Of a DNA stretch of 64,000 nucleotides, positions 8,780-18,771 are shown piece after piece. The translations under genes were made by a program, and so were the position numbers. This stretch comes from Herpetosiphonaceae bacterium (GTDB lineage: Bacteria > Chloroflexota > Chloroflexia > Chloroflexales > Herpetosiphonaceae). The DNA is taken from assembly GCA_026003835.1 (NCBI GenBank), contig BPHZ01000001.1, positions 194,001-258,000 of the forward strand, read 5' to 3'. Under the pieces are notes generated by a model. That model saw only the letters and a list, made by a program, of their open reading frames with translations. It ran no database searches and was not told the DNA's origin. Position 1 is the stretch's first letter; each line of letters begins with the position of its first letter.

Positions 8780-10936
8780 CTATCCTTGAAAATGTTCGAT
8801 AGAATCTTCGCTCTTCAGCGGAAGCTGGATCGTAAACGTGCTGCCCTGGCCTTCTTTGCTGGATACCGAGATCGTGCCGCCGTGGAGGGTCACAATCTCT
8901 TTGACAACAAACAGGCCGAGGCCCATACCGGCGAACTGTTGCCGGTCGGCATTGCCTGCCCTGAAGAAGCGGTCGAAGAGGTGCGGCAGCGCATCGGATG
9001 GAATACCAATGCCCTGATCGGAGATAGCGATCTCCACCTGGTGGCCTTTCCGCTCGACGCGCAGCGTAATCGTGCCGCCCTCCGGGCTATACTTGATAGC
9101 GTTATGGAGCAGGTTCAGCAGCACCTGCTCCAGGCGCAGTTCGTCGCCCTCCACAAGCAGAGGCGCGCTGGTGATCTTCACCTGGAAGATATGGCGCGAG
9201 CTGATGGCCTGAGTCTCCTCGGCGATGCGCTGCGCCAGTCCGGCAAGATCGACGATCTGCCGCTCGATGATCAACTGCCCCAGCTGGATGCGTGAAAGAT
9301 CGAGGAGTGAAACGATCAGGCGGTGGAGTCGATGGGCCTGTTCATAGAGGGCGCGCAGTGCTCGGCTGTTGCGTTCATCCATATCGCCCTTGCGCCCGGC
9401 GCGGCGCTGGAGAAGTTGCGCATAGCCGAGCAGAGCGGTGACGGGTGTCTTGAGCTCGTGAGCTGCAATGGAGAGGAACTGATCGCGTATCCGTAGGGCC
9501 TGCTGTGCTTCGGAGTAGAGCCGGGCATTATCGACGGCAATGGCGGTGCGGCGTGCCAGCTCCTCTGCGAATGAGAGATCCTCTGGACCGTAGATCCGGC
9601 CGGATTCGGAGAGGGCAAACGTTATGGCGCCGATGATGTCGTTGCGGGCGATGAGGGGCACCGCCATTGCCGATCGCGGATCGAGGCTGCGGATAATCTC
9701 CAAGTGTGCAATATCGCGGGTCATAGCTGCCAGCGATTCTGCTGAGAGTGTGCGGATGAGCAGCGGTTTCCCGCTGCGCAGGGCTACGGCAGCAGGCTGG
9801 GGCGAGTCCCATGTCGGTGGGTAACGCTGTCGCAGCTCGTGAAGCAGCGCCTCTTTCTCGTGCAACGCGGCGGCAACCGCCACCCTGCTGATGGTCCCAT
9901 CATGTTCGATGATATCGACGATACACCAGTCAGCAAGGAACGGGACAGCCAGCCGCGCCAGTGTCTGTAGCCGCTCCTGGTAGTCGAGCGAGCTTATCAG
10001 GTTGCTGCCGGCCTCAGCTAGAAAGGCAAAACGGCGCTGTGCCGCCTCTGCCTCGGCGCGCGCCGCCTGCTCGCGGTGGAGCAGCTCATCGCGCAGGCGC
10101 AGCGCCTCCGCCCGTTCGCGCTCGGCGATCACGCGCGCGGTTACATCTGCGAAGAGCACCAGAGCGCCAGGCTCGCCATCGTTGCCGGTCAGCGCAGCGG
10201 TCGTTATCTCGACGAACTGTTGCTCGCCGGCGGCAGTGACACGCTCAAAAATTCTTGGCGGTTGCTCCTCGGAAGTCGATAAGCCGGTGTCGATAAAACT
10301 CAGAAGCTCATCCCGCATCGGCGCGGGAAAGAGCTGGGCCAGAGGCAAGCCCAGCGCATCTCGTTCCGTTCGCTCCAGAATTTCGCCGGCCTTGCGATTC
10401 CAGGCGAAGATTGTGCCCTGTGTATCGACGGCGATAATGCCGATCGGCGCATGATCAAGCAGTTGATCAATGTAGGAGGTGGGGTTGCGTCGCGGTATCC
10501 CCAGATCGGAGAGCTTGCTACTCACTGCTGCTGCGGTGAGGCGATAGCGCCGGCGCAGGCGCGTTCTGATCATCGCCTCTTGGAGCGCCTGGCCGAGGCT
10601 GTTGTGCTCCTCAACAGATCTGCAGCTAACATCCTCCCCGATGAACGGCGCGAACTGGAGCGCGCGGATGAGCTGCTTCTGTTGTTCCGGTTCGCTCAGT
10701 ATCAGCACCGCTACATCCCTATCCAAGGCATAAATGCGCTGCACGAGCTGGACGGGACTCTCCAGGTTTGAACCAAGGACGAGCGCATCCGGGCGTGGCT
10801 GATCGTGCTGTAAGCGTTTGAGGAGTTGCTCGGGGCTCGCCACTTCTTCGAGGACTGTATCCTGAAGGATAGATGTTTTCATGCGGAGCATAGCTGAGGT
10901 CGAAGGATCGACCTGCACCATCAGGATCGAGTTCAT
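8780..10936 (-). CDS. Sensor histidine kinase (pseudo-receiver, PAS, GAF, HisKA)
   Basis: A 718-residue cytoplasmic kinase when started at the ATG at 10936, which lies just after the stop of the upstream acyl-CoA dehydrogenase and has GGGAG upstream; a longer reading to 11038 would overlap that gene. The first ~120 residues resemble a receiver domain but the acceptor Asp position reads DALVLGSNLE, so it is probably a pseudo-receiver. A PAS domain (NPTSYIDQLLDHAPIGIIAV onward), a coiled coil, a GAF domain, HisKA with SIAAHELKTPVTALLGYAQL and an HATPase with DQGIGIP and GMGLGLFV follow. No membrane segments are seen. The downstream thioredoxin-like lipoprotein is co-transcribed. Confidence 0.9.
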   Translation of the reverse strand: MNSILMVQVDPSTSAMLRMKTSILQDTVLEEVASPEQLLKRLQHDQPRPDALVLGSNLESPVQLVQRIYALDRDVAVLILSEPEQQKQLIRALQFAPFIGEDVSCRSVEEHNSLGQALQEAMIRTRLRRRYRLTAAAVSSKLSDLGIPRRNPTSYIDQLLDHAPIGIIAVDTQGTIFAWNRKAGEILERTERDALGLPLAQLFPAPMRDELLSFIDTGLSTSEEQPPRIFERVTAAGEQQFVEITTAALTGNDGEPGALVLFADVTARVIAERERAEALRLRDELLHREQAARAEAEAAQRRFAFLAEAGSNLISSLDYQERLQTLARLAVPFLADWCIVDIIEHDGTISRVAVAAALHEKEALLHELRQRYPPTWDSPQPAAVALRSGKPLLIRTLSAESLAAMTRDIAHLEIIRSLDPRSAMAVPLIARNDIIGAITFALSESGRIYGPEDLSFAEELARRTAIAVDNARLYSEAQQALRIRDQFLSIAAHELKTPVTALLGYAQLLQRRAGRKGDMDERNSRALRALYEQAHRLHRLIVSLLDLSRIQLGQLIIERQIVDLAGLAQRIAEETQAISSRHIFQVKITSAPLLVEGDELRLEQVLLNLLHNAIKYSPEGGTITLRVERKGHQVEIAISDQGIGIPSDALPHLFDRFFRAGNADRQQFAGMGLGLFVVKEIVTLHGGTISVSSKEGQGSTFTIQLPLKSEDSIEHFQG

Positions 10937-10943
10937 ACCTGGC

Positions 10944-12107
10944 TTAATCTCCCAGGAGCGGCTGATCAAGGAGCAGCCGCCCGACCCATGTGCGAAGGAT
11001 ATCGGTTGTTGGGCCCATAATGTGCGCGGCGCGCGCATCGCGCAGCAGGCGGCTAAGTTTGGCGTTCTCCCTGTAACCGATCCCTCCGCTCAGCGTCATT
11101 GCCTCGTTAACAACGTTGATAGTGCAGTCGGCGACCTCGGCCTTGGCCGACATAATAGCCGGCAGCGCGCCCTCTCCATCCCGGTCGCCCTGCGTCCCGG
11201 CGTAGTAGATAAGCCTGCGGGGTGCGCTCGACTTGCGCCCAGAGCGTGCCCAGCCGGTGCTGGATGATGCTCTGGCTGCCCGGCCCGGAGCCGCTCATTG
11301 TGTAACGTCGCCTGCGCAGATGCGCCTGCGCCTCATCCAGCGCAGCGCTGACAATGCCAAGATATGTGCCGGCCATCGCCATTAAAAAATAGGGCACTAT
11401 GATCTGAAATACATACCAGATTTGGTCGCCCTCCTCGCCGATCAGGTCGCGGTAAGGCACGGCCACGCCGCGCAGCTCCATGGTGCGCGACGAATTGCCG
11501 CGCATCCCAAAGCCATTCCACGGTGGTCCCCAGACGATCCCTTCCGCTTCCCCCTGGACGATAACACATGAAAACATGCCAGGCGGGGCATCGGGCTGGG
11601 CTGGCGCTGTGGAGACAACATAGGAGTCAGCGTAGCCGCCGTTGGTGACGAAGTTTTGACGCCGGTAACCTGAAATGTATCTGGAGAGACTATCGCTGCT
11701 GTGGTTTCGGGGAGATAGAAGTGTGCGCCTGTCCCCGGCTCGCTTAGCGCAAGGGTGGTGAGATGCTTGCCGGCGCTGATGGGCTCAAGATAGCGCTGCT
11801 GTTGGTCGGGGGTTGCCTTGGCGGCAATGACGATGGATCCAACGCAGTGCATCCCAAAGCAGAGGGCCGTGGAGCCGCACTCATACCCAAGGATCTCACA
11901 GACCTGTGCAAGCGCGAGCAGTCCCTGCCCAAGACCGCCGCTGGTCTCAGGAATAACCAGCCCTGCCAGGCCGTGCTGCTGAAGCGCTCGTATTCCGGCT
12001 GCAGGCCAGGCCCCCTGCCGATCGCTACGCTCTGCCTCCGCAGCAACGACCTCTCGTGGGATCTCGCGTGTTTGCTCAAGGATCATGCGCAGGGCGCCGG
12101 TTGGCAT
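10944..12107 (-). CDS. Acyl-CoA dehydrogenase, two frameshifts
   Basis: The reconstructed protein of about 385 residues matches the acyl-CoA dehydrogenase family (FAD flavoprotein, alpha-beta dehydrogenation of acyl-CoA). Visible blocks are IPETSGGLGQGLLALAQVCE, ALSEPGTGAHF, then in a second frame SCVIVQGEAEGI and GFGMRGNSSRTMEL, and in a third frame AEVADCTINVVNEAMTLSGG with a C-terminal RDARAAHIMGPTTDILRTWV. The frame changes near 11650 (after VTGVKT, one base short) and near 11212 (one base too many). Start ATG has AAGGAG 10 nt upstream. The ORF pieces fit end to end, so this is probably one intact gene with sequence errors; a genuine pseudogene cannot be excluded. Confidence 0.8.
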
Positions 12108-12452
12108 GAATAATCATCTCCTTCTGAAGCTGCTCACGTGGTAGGCGCTGTGCTGCCGTTGCGGTAAGCGTACCATGGCTCCCTCTCCGGCGCAAGGATG
12201 GCGACTGGTCGGATCAAACAGGTTGAGATTAGGTATTTCCCTTAGAACAAACATACGGAGAAATACGCATCCCTCGCCGCGAGCTCGCAGCTATGATGGT
12301 GATACGTCCTTTCTGCTCGTAGCGCGCCGCTCTGCCTGGGCGGCGAGAGTAGCCGCAGCTGCTCCGTGCTCAAGCGCCGGGTGTAGTGATACCTCTGAAG
12401 ACGACGCGATTCTGCGCTAACACACCTTCTTGCAAGCATCGAGGAAGACGTT
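12108..12452. other. Intergenic region between divergent genes
   Basis: About 345 bp separating the leftward acyl-CoA dehydrogenase from the rightward surface protein. It should hold both promoters. I see no convincing -35/-10 pair, no terminator-type hairpin and no small gene with a ribosome site, except the GAGGAAG site at 12441-12447 that serves the ATG at 12453. Confidence 0.5.
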
Positions 12453-15400
12453 ATGAACTGTCGAGGCATATCCTACCGGCTGGTGAGGTCTGCTGGCGGC
12501 TATCGGTTTGGTGTGTAGTATGGTGGTGCTGGGCGCCCATACGGCGCGAGTGGCGCGGGCCACAGCGTTGAATGTTACAAGGTTTGATGATCCAATCCCC
12601 GGCGGCTGCGATCCTGGAGACTGCTCGCTGCGAGAAGCAATTCTGGCGGCGAATGCCTCCGCCGGCCATGATACGATCGCTCTCCCTGGAGGTACCTATG
12701 TCCTTGCCCAGGCAGGCAGTGACGATACTGCGAGCCTGGGAGACCTGGATATTACGGATGATGTGACGATTACTGGCGCTGGCGCGGCGACGACGATTAT
12801 CACCACGACCATGGCCGACCGCATCTTTCACATCCCCTCGACAGCCAATGTCTCCATTGCTGATGTGACCATCAGCGGCGGTCATTTCGCCGTAACCGGC
12901 GACGGCGCAGGTCTGCTGAACAACGGTGGTACGCTGACTGTGACCAATAGCATCTTTTCGAGCAATCATGCTATTGGGTTGGGCGGTGGTCTCTACAATA
13001 TCACTGGAACGGTCGTCATAAGCTCAACGACCTTCGCCGGCAATACGGCGACCAGTGTGGGCGGCGGCCTGGCGTTTGATGATGGAACGCTCAGGATCAT
13101 CGATGGAGCCTTTCTGGATAATACAGCCGATACTTCCGGCGCTGGAGTAGCGATCAGGGGCGGAACGACGACGATCGACGGCAGTACATTTGCAGGCGGC
13201 GAAACGATAAGTGGCGGCGGGGGAGGCATCTCTATCGCCAGCGGGGTAGTTACGATCACAAACAGCATGATCAGCGGTAATAGCGCCAGCAGCGGCGGGG
13301 GAATCTCGACCAGTGGCACGCTAACCATCATTGGCAGCACGATCAGCGACAATACGACGATTAGTAGTGGCGGCGGCGGTGGGTATCGCTAATCAGTTCG
13401 GCACACTCACAATTATTGATAGCACAATCAGCGGGAACACCACCGGGGGAGGCGGCGGAGGAATCAGGATCTTCAACGGCGTCGTCACCATTACCGGCAG
13501 CACAATCAGTCATAATACCGCTACTGCCTTTGCCTCAGGTGGTGGTGGTATCTCCAATAGCAGCACCAGCAGCAGTTCGCTGCGCCTGATCAATAGCACG
13601 ATCAGCGGCAACACCGCTCAGGCCGGCGGCGGTGCGCTGTCCAATAACAGCGCTTCCGCCATGACGTCGCTGTTCAACGTAACCATAACGAACAACACAA
13701 CCAGCGATGGGAACGGGGGAGGGGTCGTCATCATCTCCGGCGTCGTTACAGCAACAAACAGCCTTATCGCCGGAAACATCGACTCCGGCGGGCAGGCGCC
13801 CGACTGCTCCGGAGCGCTGACCTCAGCCGGGCATAATCTTATTGGGAGCACGTCGTTCTGCAACATAAGCGGCATGACAACCGGCAATTTGTTCGGTCTC
13901 GATCCGCTGCTTGGCCCGCTGCAGGATAACGGCGGCGCAACATTGACCCATGCCCTGTCCTCCGGCAGCCCGGCGATCGACGCGGGCGACCCGGCGGGCT
14001 GCAAGGATGACACCGGCGCGACCCTGACCATCGATCAGCGCAGTTTTCCCCGGCCGGTGGGCAGCGGCTGCGATATCGGCGCGTGGGAGCAGGGCCAGGC
14101 CAACCTCAGTCTTACGCTCTCAGACTCGCCGGATCCGGTCACCGTCGGCGATCCTTTGGTCTACTCTATCACCATCGCTAATAATGGCCCCCACACAGCG
14201 ACGGCTGTGCTCGTCTCCGACGCTCTCCCCTCGGCTGTGAGCCTGAATGCGCTGTCAGCCAGCCAGGGGAGCTGCTCTCAATCCGGCCAGGATATCAGTT
14301 GTGAGCTTGGTCTGCTGGCAATCAGCGCTACTGCGTCTGTAACACTGACCGTTACCGCCGTCTCTGCGGGCAGTATCAGCAACACTGCGAGTGTAGCGAG
14401 CAATGAGGCGGATACAAGTCTTGAGAATAACAGCGACAGCGAGACGACCACGCTCAACCCGTCGTCGAACCTGAGCCTGGTTAAAAGCGCTGCTCCCGAT
14501 CCCGCGATCGTCGGCGCCCCGATGACCTATACACTACAGGTGGTTAACGGCGCCTCGCCGGTGAACGGCGTCGTGCTTACCGATACGCTACCGGCGGCGT
14601 TCAGCCTGCGCTCTGTCTCCACTACCAGCGGGAGTTGCTCCGGCAGCGAAACGATTGTTTGCACCATCGGAAGCCTTGCCGCCGATGCGACGGCTACTGT
14701 AACCATCGTTGGTGAGCCGGCGGCGCAGGGAACGCTGATCAATACTGCCGTTATCACAGGAACCCCGGATTCCGACCCTGGGAATAACTCGTCCAGCACC
14801 AGCACAACGGTCAGTACGTTGGCGGATCTTTCGGTTACGCAATCCGATGATCCCGATCCTGTTGGCACCGGCATGCCGCTGACCTATACGCTGACCATCC
14901 TGAACGCCGGCCCATCTCCGGCTACCGGTATTGTGCTCACCGATACCCTGCCGTTTGGCGTCGTCTTTGAGGCGGCGACGACCAGCCAGGGCAGCTGCAG
15001 CGGCACCAGCACGATTACCTGCGCCCTGGATAGCCTGGACAGTGGCGCAAGCGCGACGGTGACAATTCGGGGTGACGGCATCACAATTTGTAGGAACCAT
15101 CACAAATATCGTCAGGGTCGGCGCTCACGAGGCCGACCCTGATACGAGCAATAACAGCGCTACGGAGAGCACCTCGCTGACGCCGGCGATCGATCTGGTC
15201 ATCTCCCAATCCGACTCGCTCGATCCAGTGGTTGTAGCCAGCCCGCTTGTGTATACCATCGTGGTCACAAATCAGCATGAGCTAGTGACTGCTACAGGGG
15301 TTACGGTTGTCGATACGCTTCCTCCCGGCGTAGTCCTGGTCTCGGCCACCGCCAGTCAGGGCACTTGTAGCGGCACCAGTACGGTTACTTGCAGTCTGGG

Positions 15401-15584
15401 GAGTCTGGAGAACAACGCCAGCGCAACCATTACGATCACCGTTACGCCTTCGGCAGTAGGGAGCATCACAAATAGCGCCAGCGTAGAAGGCAACGAGTTC
15501 GATCCGGAGCCCTCGAATAACAGCTCAAGTGAGGCGACTGAGGTGAGCGGCTTCGTCATCTTCCTGCCGTTGATTCAGCGCTGA
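12453..15584 (+). CDS. Secreted beta-helix/DUF11 surface protein, frameshifted
   Basis: Reconstructed as one ~1040-residue exported protein. GAGGAAG precedes the ATG at 12453; that frame hits a stop after 21 codons, but the next frame supplies a hydrophobic signal core (LLAAIGLVCSMVVLGA), so a first frameshift near 12490 is likely. Then comes CSLREAILAANA, the entry motif of polymorphic right-handed beta-helix proteins, followed by many T-I-x-x-S-T-I-S-G-N-T turns (to ~13900), a choice-of-anchor Q-like end (AIDAGDPAGC, RPVGSGCDIGAWEQ) and four DUF11 repeats (each D-PDPV-x-G-x-P-L-x-Y-x-I-T). Frameshifts at ~13375 and ~15070 are each one extra G. It ends FVIFLPLIQR. Probably an adhesin or cell-surface structural protein. 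Confidence 0.82.
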
Positions 15585-15600
15585 GGGCCGGCAAGCGGGG

Positions 15601-15633
15601 AGCGGGGCGCTGCCAGCCAGCGCCCCGCTTTTT
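15601..15633 (+). terminator. Rho-independent terminator after the surface protein
   Basis: Perfect 12-bp stem AGCGGGGCGCTG / CAGCGCCCCGCT with a 5-nt loop, followed immediately by five T, 16 nt after the stop of the beta-helix/DUF11 gene. Confidence 0.9.
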
Positions 15634-15669
15634 CTATACCAGGCCAGGACGACGATACGCCAGGCAGCT

Positions 15670-17770
15670 GTGGTACAATTGCTGCCCGTGAAGATACGAA
15701 CGTTGGCTCTTGTGCTGGTTATAGCCTGGCTGGCGGCGGGGCTAACCCTTCAGCTGCGACCTTCCGCCGTCTGTATTGTCGGCGCGGGGACGGATCTGGC
15801 ATGCGCTCGCGGCTTCGAGACACGCGAGCACGATGGAAGGCGACCGTTTCGCTGGAGCAATGGCTACGCCGAAGTCCATCTGCCTGGCGCCGGCCTGGCT
15901 GCGCCGGGTGTTGCTACGATCGTGCTACGCAGCGGGCGGCCTGCAGGCGCGCTACCCGTGCCGGTGCAGCTCGGGTTGAATGGTCGTCAGCTGGTCGCTT
16001 TCGCTGCTCCGCCCGAAGAGCGCCGCCTGCGTCTGCTGCTGCCGTCGGCCGGCTTGGGGGGGCGATCTTGCCCGGTTACAGTTTGCCAGCGCGACCTGGC
16101 AGCCCGATGTGCGTAGGCTTGGAGTTGTGCTGGCGATGGCCGGCATAGAGCCGTTGGAAGGGCTGCGCTTGCCCGGCCCGCGTCTTGCGCTTGCCTGGCT
16201 GGCGCTGTTGCTGAGCGCCTGGCTCGTTGGTGGAGCGCGGCATAGATGGATCTGGGCGCTGCCGCTCGCGCTGCTTTTTCCCGTGGCCTGGATTCCCCAA
16301 TTCGTGCTTTACGTGCCTGCGTGTGCTCTCCTCGCCGGACTATACGCCCTGGCGTGGCGGCGTATCCCGGCGTCGGATCAAATCGGCCCCTCAGCGACTC
16401 TGCTGTGGGTAGCTGCCACGGCCCTGCCCTATCTGTTATTGATCCTCGGCCTGCTTCCAGGTGAGGCTACACTGCCCGCGCTGGCTGCAAGCGTAACCCT
16501 GGCGGTTGTGGCCGCCGTCCGTGCCGGGGACGCTGGAACCAGCCTGATTCTTGGTGCGGGAGCCCTGCGCCTCGCGCTGTTGTTGGCACGGCTGTTGAGC
16601 GGCCCATACGCACCTCGACCATGATGTTGAACTCTTTTTACAGCTATGGTATGGCCCTGCGTGAGATTGGCCTTCCAGAAGTGGAGTACCCAAGTGGAGC
16701 GCTGCTGCCGTGGGCCATGTTGAGCTGGATGAGCGGTAACAGCCGTGAGGCATTTGCGCTGCTGTTCCCAATGCTCAACATTGCCTGTGATATGCTGATT
16801 GTGGCGGCGCTGCTGTGGCTGCTGCGGGCTGCTCGCAGCAGCGCCCATGCGCCATCAACGGTTCTTGCTGCTGCCCCCGCAGGGCTCTACGCTTTTGCCC
16901 CTCTGCTGGAGCCGTTTGTCTTCGCCAAGTACGACTCGCTTCCAGCGGCGCTGGCGCTTGGGGGACTGGCGCTCTTCGCCGCTCGACGGCCAGGGCTGGC
17001 AGGTGCGGCTCTTGGACTCGGCGCGACTATCAAATGGACGCCCCTGCTGGCGGCGCCGTTGCTCGCGCTCCATCTTATACGCGAACGCAACTGGCGAGAG
17101 CTTGTGCTCTTTACGGCCGGGCTGCTCGTGTCGGCTGCTGCCACATCGCTCCCATTTGCCCTGACCAACCCTGCTGCCTTCCTGCTTGCCATACCGGCTT
17201 CAGACAGGACGTGAAATGACCGGCGAGAGCATCTGGTTTCTGCTGGCGCTGCCGCTCGATCCCAGCCTTGGTGACCGCCTGACAGCGCCATGGGGGCATG
17301 TTTCCAGTGCAGTCATGCCGGTCGTGCTGATGAGCCTGGTCCAGGGGGCCGCGCTTAGCCTGCTGATACTGCCGCTGCTGCTGCGATCGTTAGCGCTGCG
17401 ACGCACACTCGTTTTAGCCGCGCTGGCTCCCGCGCTTTTCCTGGTGCTCAACCGGGTGTTCAGCCCTCAGTACTTGCTCCCAATCTCGGTCAGCGCGCTG
17501 GCCGCCCTTACCCTGGTTCAACCAGGCAGACAGGCGGTGCTGGCGGCCCTGGCGGCCCTGGCGCTGGCCCAGGCCGCCAACCTGTTAGTCTGGCCGTTCT
17601 TCCAGGAGCGCTGGATTCTGGCAAATACGCTGCTTTTTGCTGTGCTGCTGCCCTTGCTGATCTGGCTGGCGTTCCAGGCTGTTCGATTGCCCGAAGAGCC
17701 GCTTGCGACGCGTGAACAGCGGTGGGACGTTGTCTCGGAGGTTTCCGAGCACGGTCAGGCAGCGTCTTAA
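15670..17770 (+). CDS. GT87-like membrane glycosyltransferase, frameshifted
   Basis: Four overlapping reading-frame pieces make one ~700-residue polytopic protein of the GT-C/GT87 (DUF2029) type, expected to transfer a polyprenyl-phosphate-linked sugar at the membrane. Family signs are YSYGMALREIGLPEVEYPSG, then FVFAKYDSLPAALALGGLAL, LGATIKWTPLLAAPLLAL, an LPYRLQTGREMTGESI loop and NRVFSPQYLLPISV. Frame changes are near 16058 (seven G where six restore the frame), near 16615 and near 17200. The first ORF can start at GTG 15670 or 15688; an extended -10 (TGGTACAAT, 15671-15679) would favour the latter as a near-leaderless start. A start-stop overlap ATGA at 16621 could suggest separate genes, but the homology runs across it. 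Confidence 0.75.
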
Positions 17771-17850
17771 TGCCCTGCCTGGCTTGTGGACGCCCTCTGT
17801 TATGCAGAACTATGGAACAAACCATGTCTGAAAAGGCAGTGTTTTTTGTA

Positions 17851-18651
17851 TTAATCCGCTTTTGTGGCTATGAACAGGCCGGTATCTTTGGTCACCCGAA
17901 CGGCCCCATGCTGCGCCAGTTCGCGCTCGACGTAGCTCTTTAGCTGCTCTAAGCGGTCGTTGCTGAGGGTGCCTTTGGCCGACAAGGAAAGAAGGTAATC
18001 AATCAGTGGTGCGGTCTCGGTGATTGCCAGCCCATCCTCGTAGCGGCGCAATGTAACAGAGGCAAACCATGGCTCCAACTCTGCCGCGCCATGCTCAAGG
18101 TTGAAGCTTAGCTCTCGTGCTAAGGGTGTATCGTAGCCAAATCTGCTTGCCAGTTCGCTGAGCTCCTGCAGATGCGCTCGACCATTGGTTGCGGCGTAGA
18201 AGCGCCCGCCGGGCCGGAGCACACGACGGATCTCGCTGAAGGCCCGCTGCCGGTCGGGTACATGGTAGAGCATATGATTGGCGATGACAGCATCAATACA
18301 TGCATCGGCGAAGGCCAGCGCCTGCGCATCGACAACGGCAAAGCTGAAGTGCTCGGCCTTCTCCTGAACGGTGCTGCGCGCCTGTTGTACCATGCCCGGT
18401 GAAAAGTCCGTCAGCGTGACCTTCCATCCTGCCGGAATCCGATCCAGGTTCTCGGCCCAAAGCCAGGCCGATCCGCATCCCAGCTCAAGGATGCGCACTT
18501 GCGGCCCAAGATCGAACTGGTCGAACACCCAGCGCTGCCAGCCGTAGGGATTGGTGCCGAAGCGCACATGCAGCTGAATCCGGGCGTTGAGATTTGACGA
18601 GTCGTGGTATTGCTCGTTGCGCAGATAGTCTCGATCGTCGAAGCCTGCCAT
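17851..18651 (-). CDS. Class I SAM-dependent methyltransferase
   Basis: A 266-residue methyltransferase of the UbiE/Methyltransf_11 type. SAM-binding motif I is VRILELGCGSAWLW, motif II region VTLTDFSPGM, motif III VDAQALAFADACIDAVIANH and the post-motif VLRPGGRFYAATNGR. The N-terminal YLRNEQYHDSSNLNARIQLH and NPYGWQRWVFDQF resemble a subgroup of small-molecule methyltransferases; the substrate is unknown. ATG at 18651 (GGAG 9 nt upstream) is preferred to the ATG at 18666. It converges with the glycosyltransferase gene and diverges from the GH13 gene. Confidence 0.88.
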   Translation of the reverse strand: MAGFDDRDYLRNEQYHDSSNLNARIQLHVRFGTNPYGWQRWVFDQFDLGPQVRILELGCGSAWLWAENLDRIPAGWKVTLTDFSPGMVQQARSTVQEKAEHFSFAVVDAQALAFADACIDAVIANHMLYHVPDRQRAFSEIRRVLRPGGRFYAATNGRAHLQELSELASRFGYDTPLARELSFNLEHGAAELEPWFASVTLRRYEDGLAITETAPLIDYLLSLSAKGTLSNDRLEQLKSYVERELAQHGAVRVTKDTGLFIATKAD

Positions 18652-18696
18652 CGTTATCTGCTCCATATCGCTGTCGTATCAATTGCTGTGGACCCC

Positions 18697-18705
18697 TGTT
18701 ATAAT
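18697..18705 (+). promoter_or_regulatory. Extended -10 promoter for GH13/aldolase pair
   Basis: TGTTATAAT, a perfect extended -10 element, about 67 nt before the GH13 GTG start. No good -35 is visible at the usual spacing, as is common for extended -10 promoters. Confidence 0.55.
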
Positions 18706-18771
18706 ACTTGCTGCGTCAATCCCTGATATGACTCCACTGGGCGCGGGGCGCCGGGGGAGAAGGAGAGCTCT

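Noticed and set aside
10937..11038. Extended N-terminus for the histidine kinase up to 11038
   Set aside because: It would overlap the acyl-CoA dehydrogenase C-terminus; the ATG at 10936 follows that stop and has a ribosome site.
16621..16626. ATGATG with ATGA overlap as start of a separate downstream gene in the GT87 region
   Set aside because: GT87 sequence continuity across the site argues for one broken gene rather than two coupled genes.
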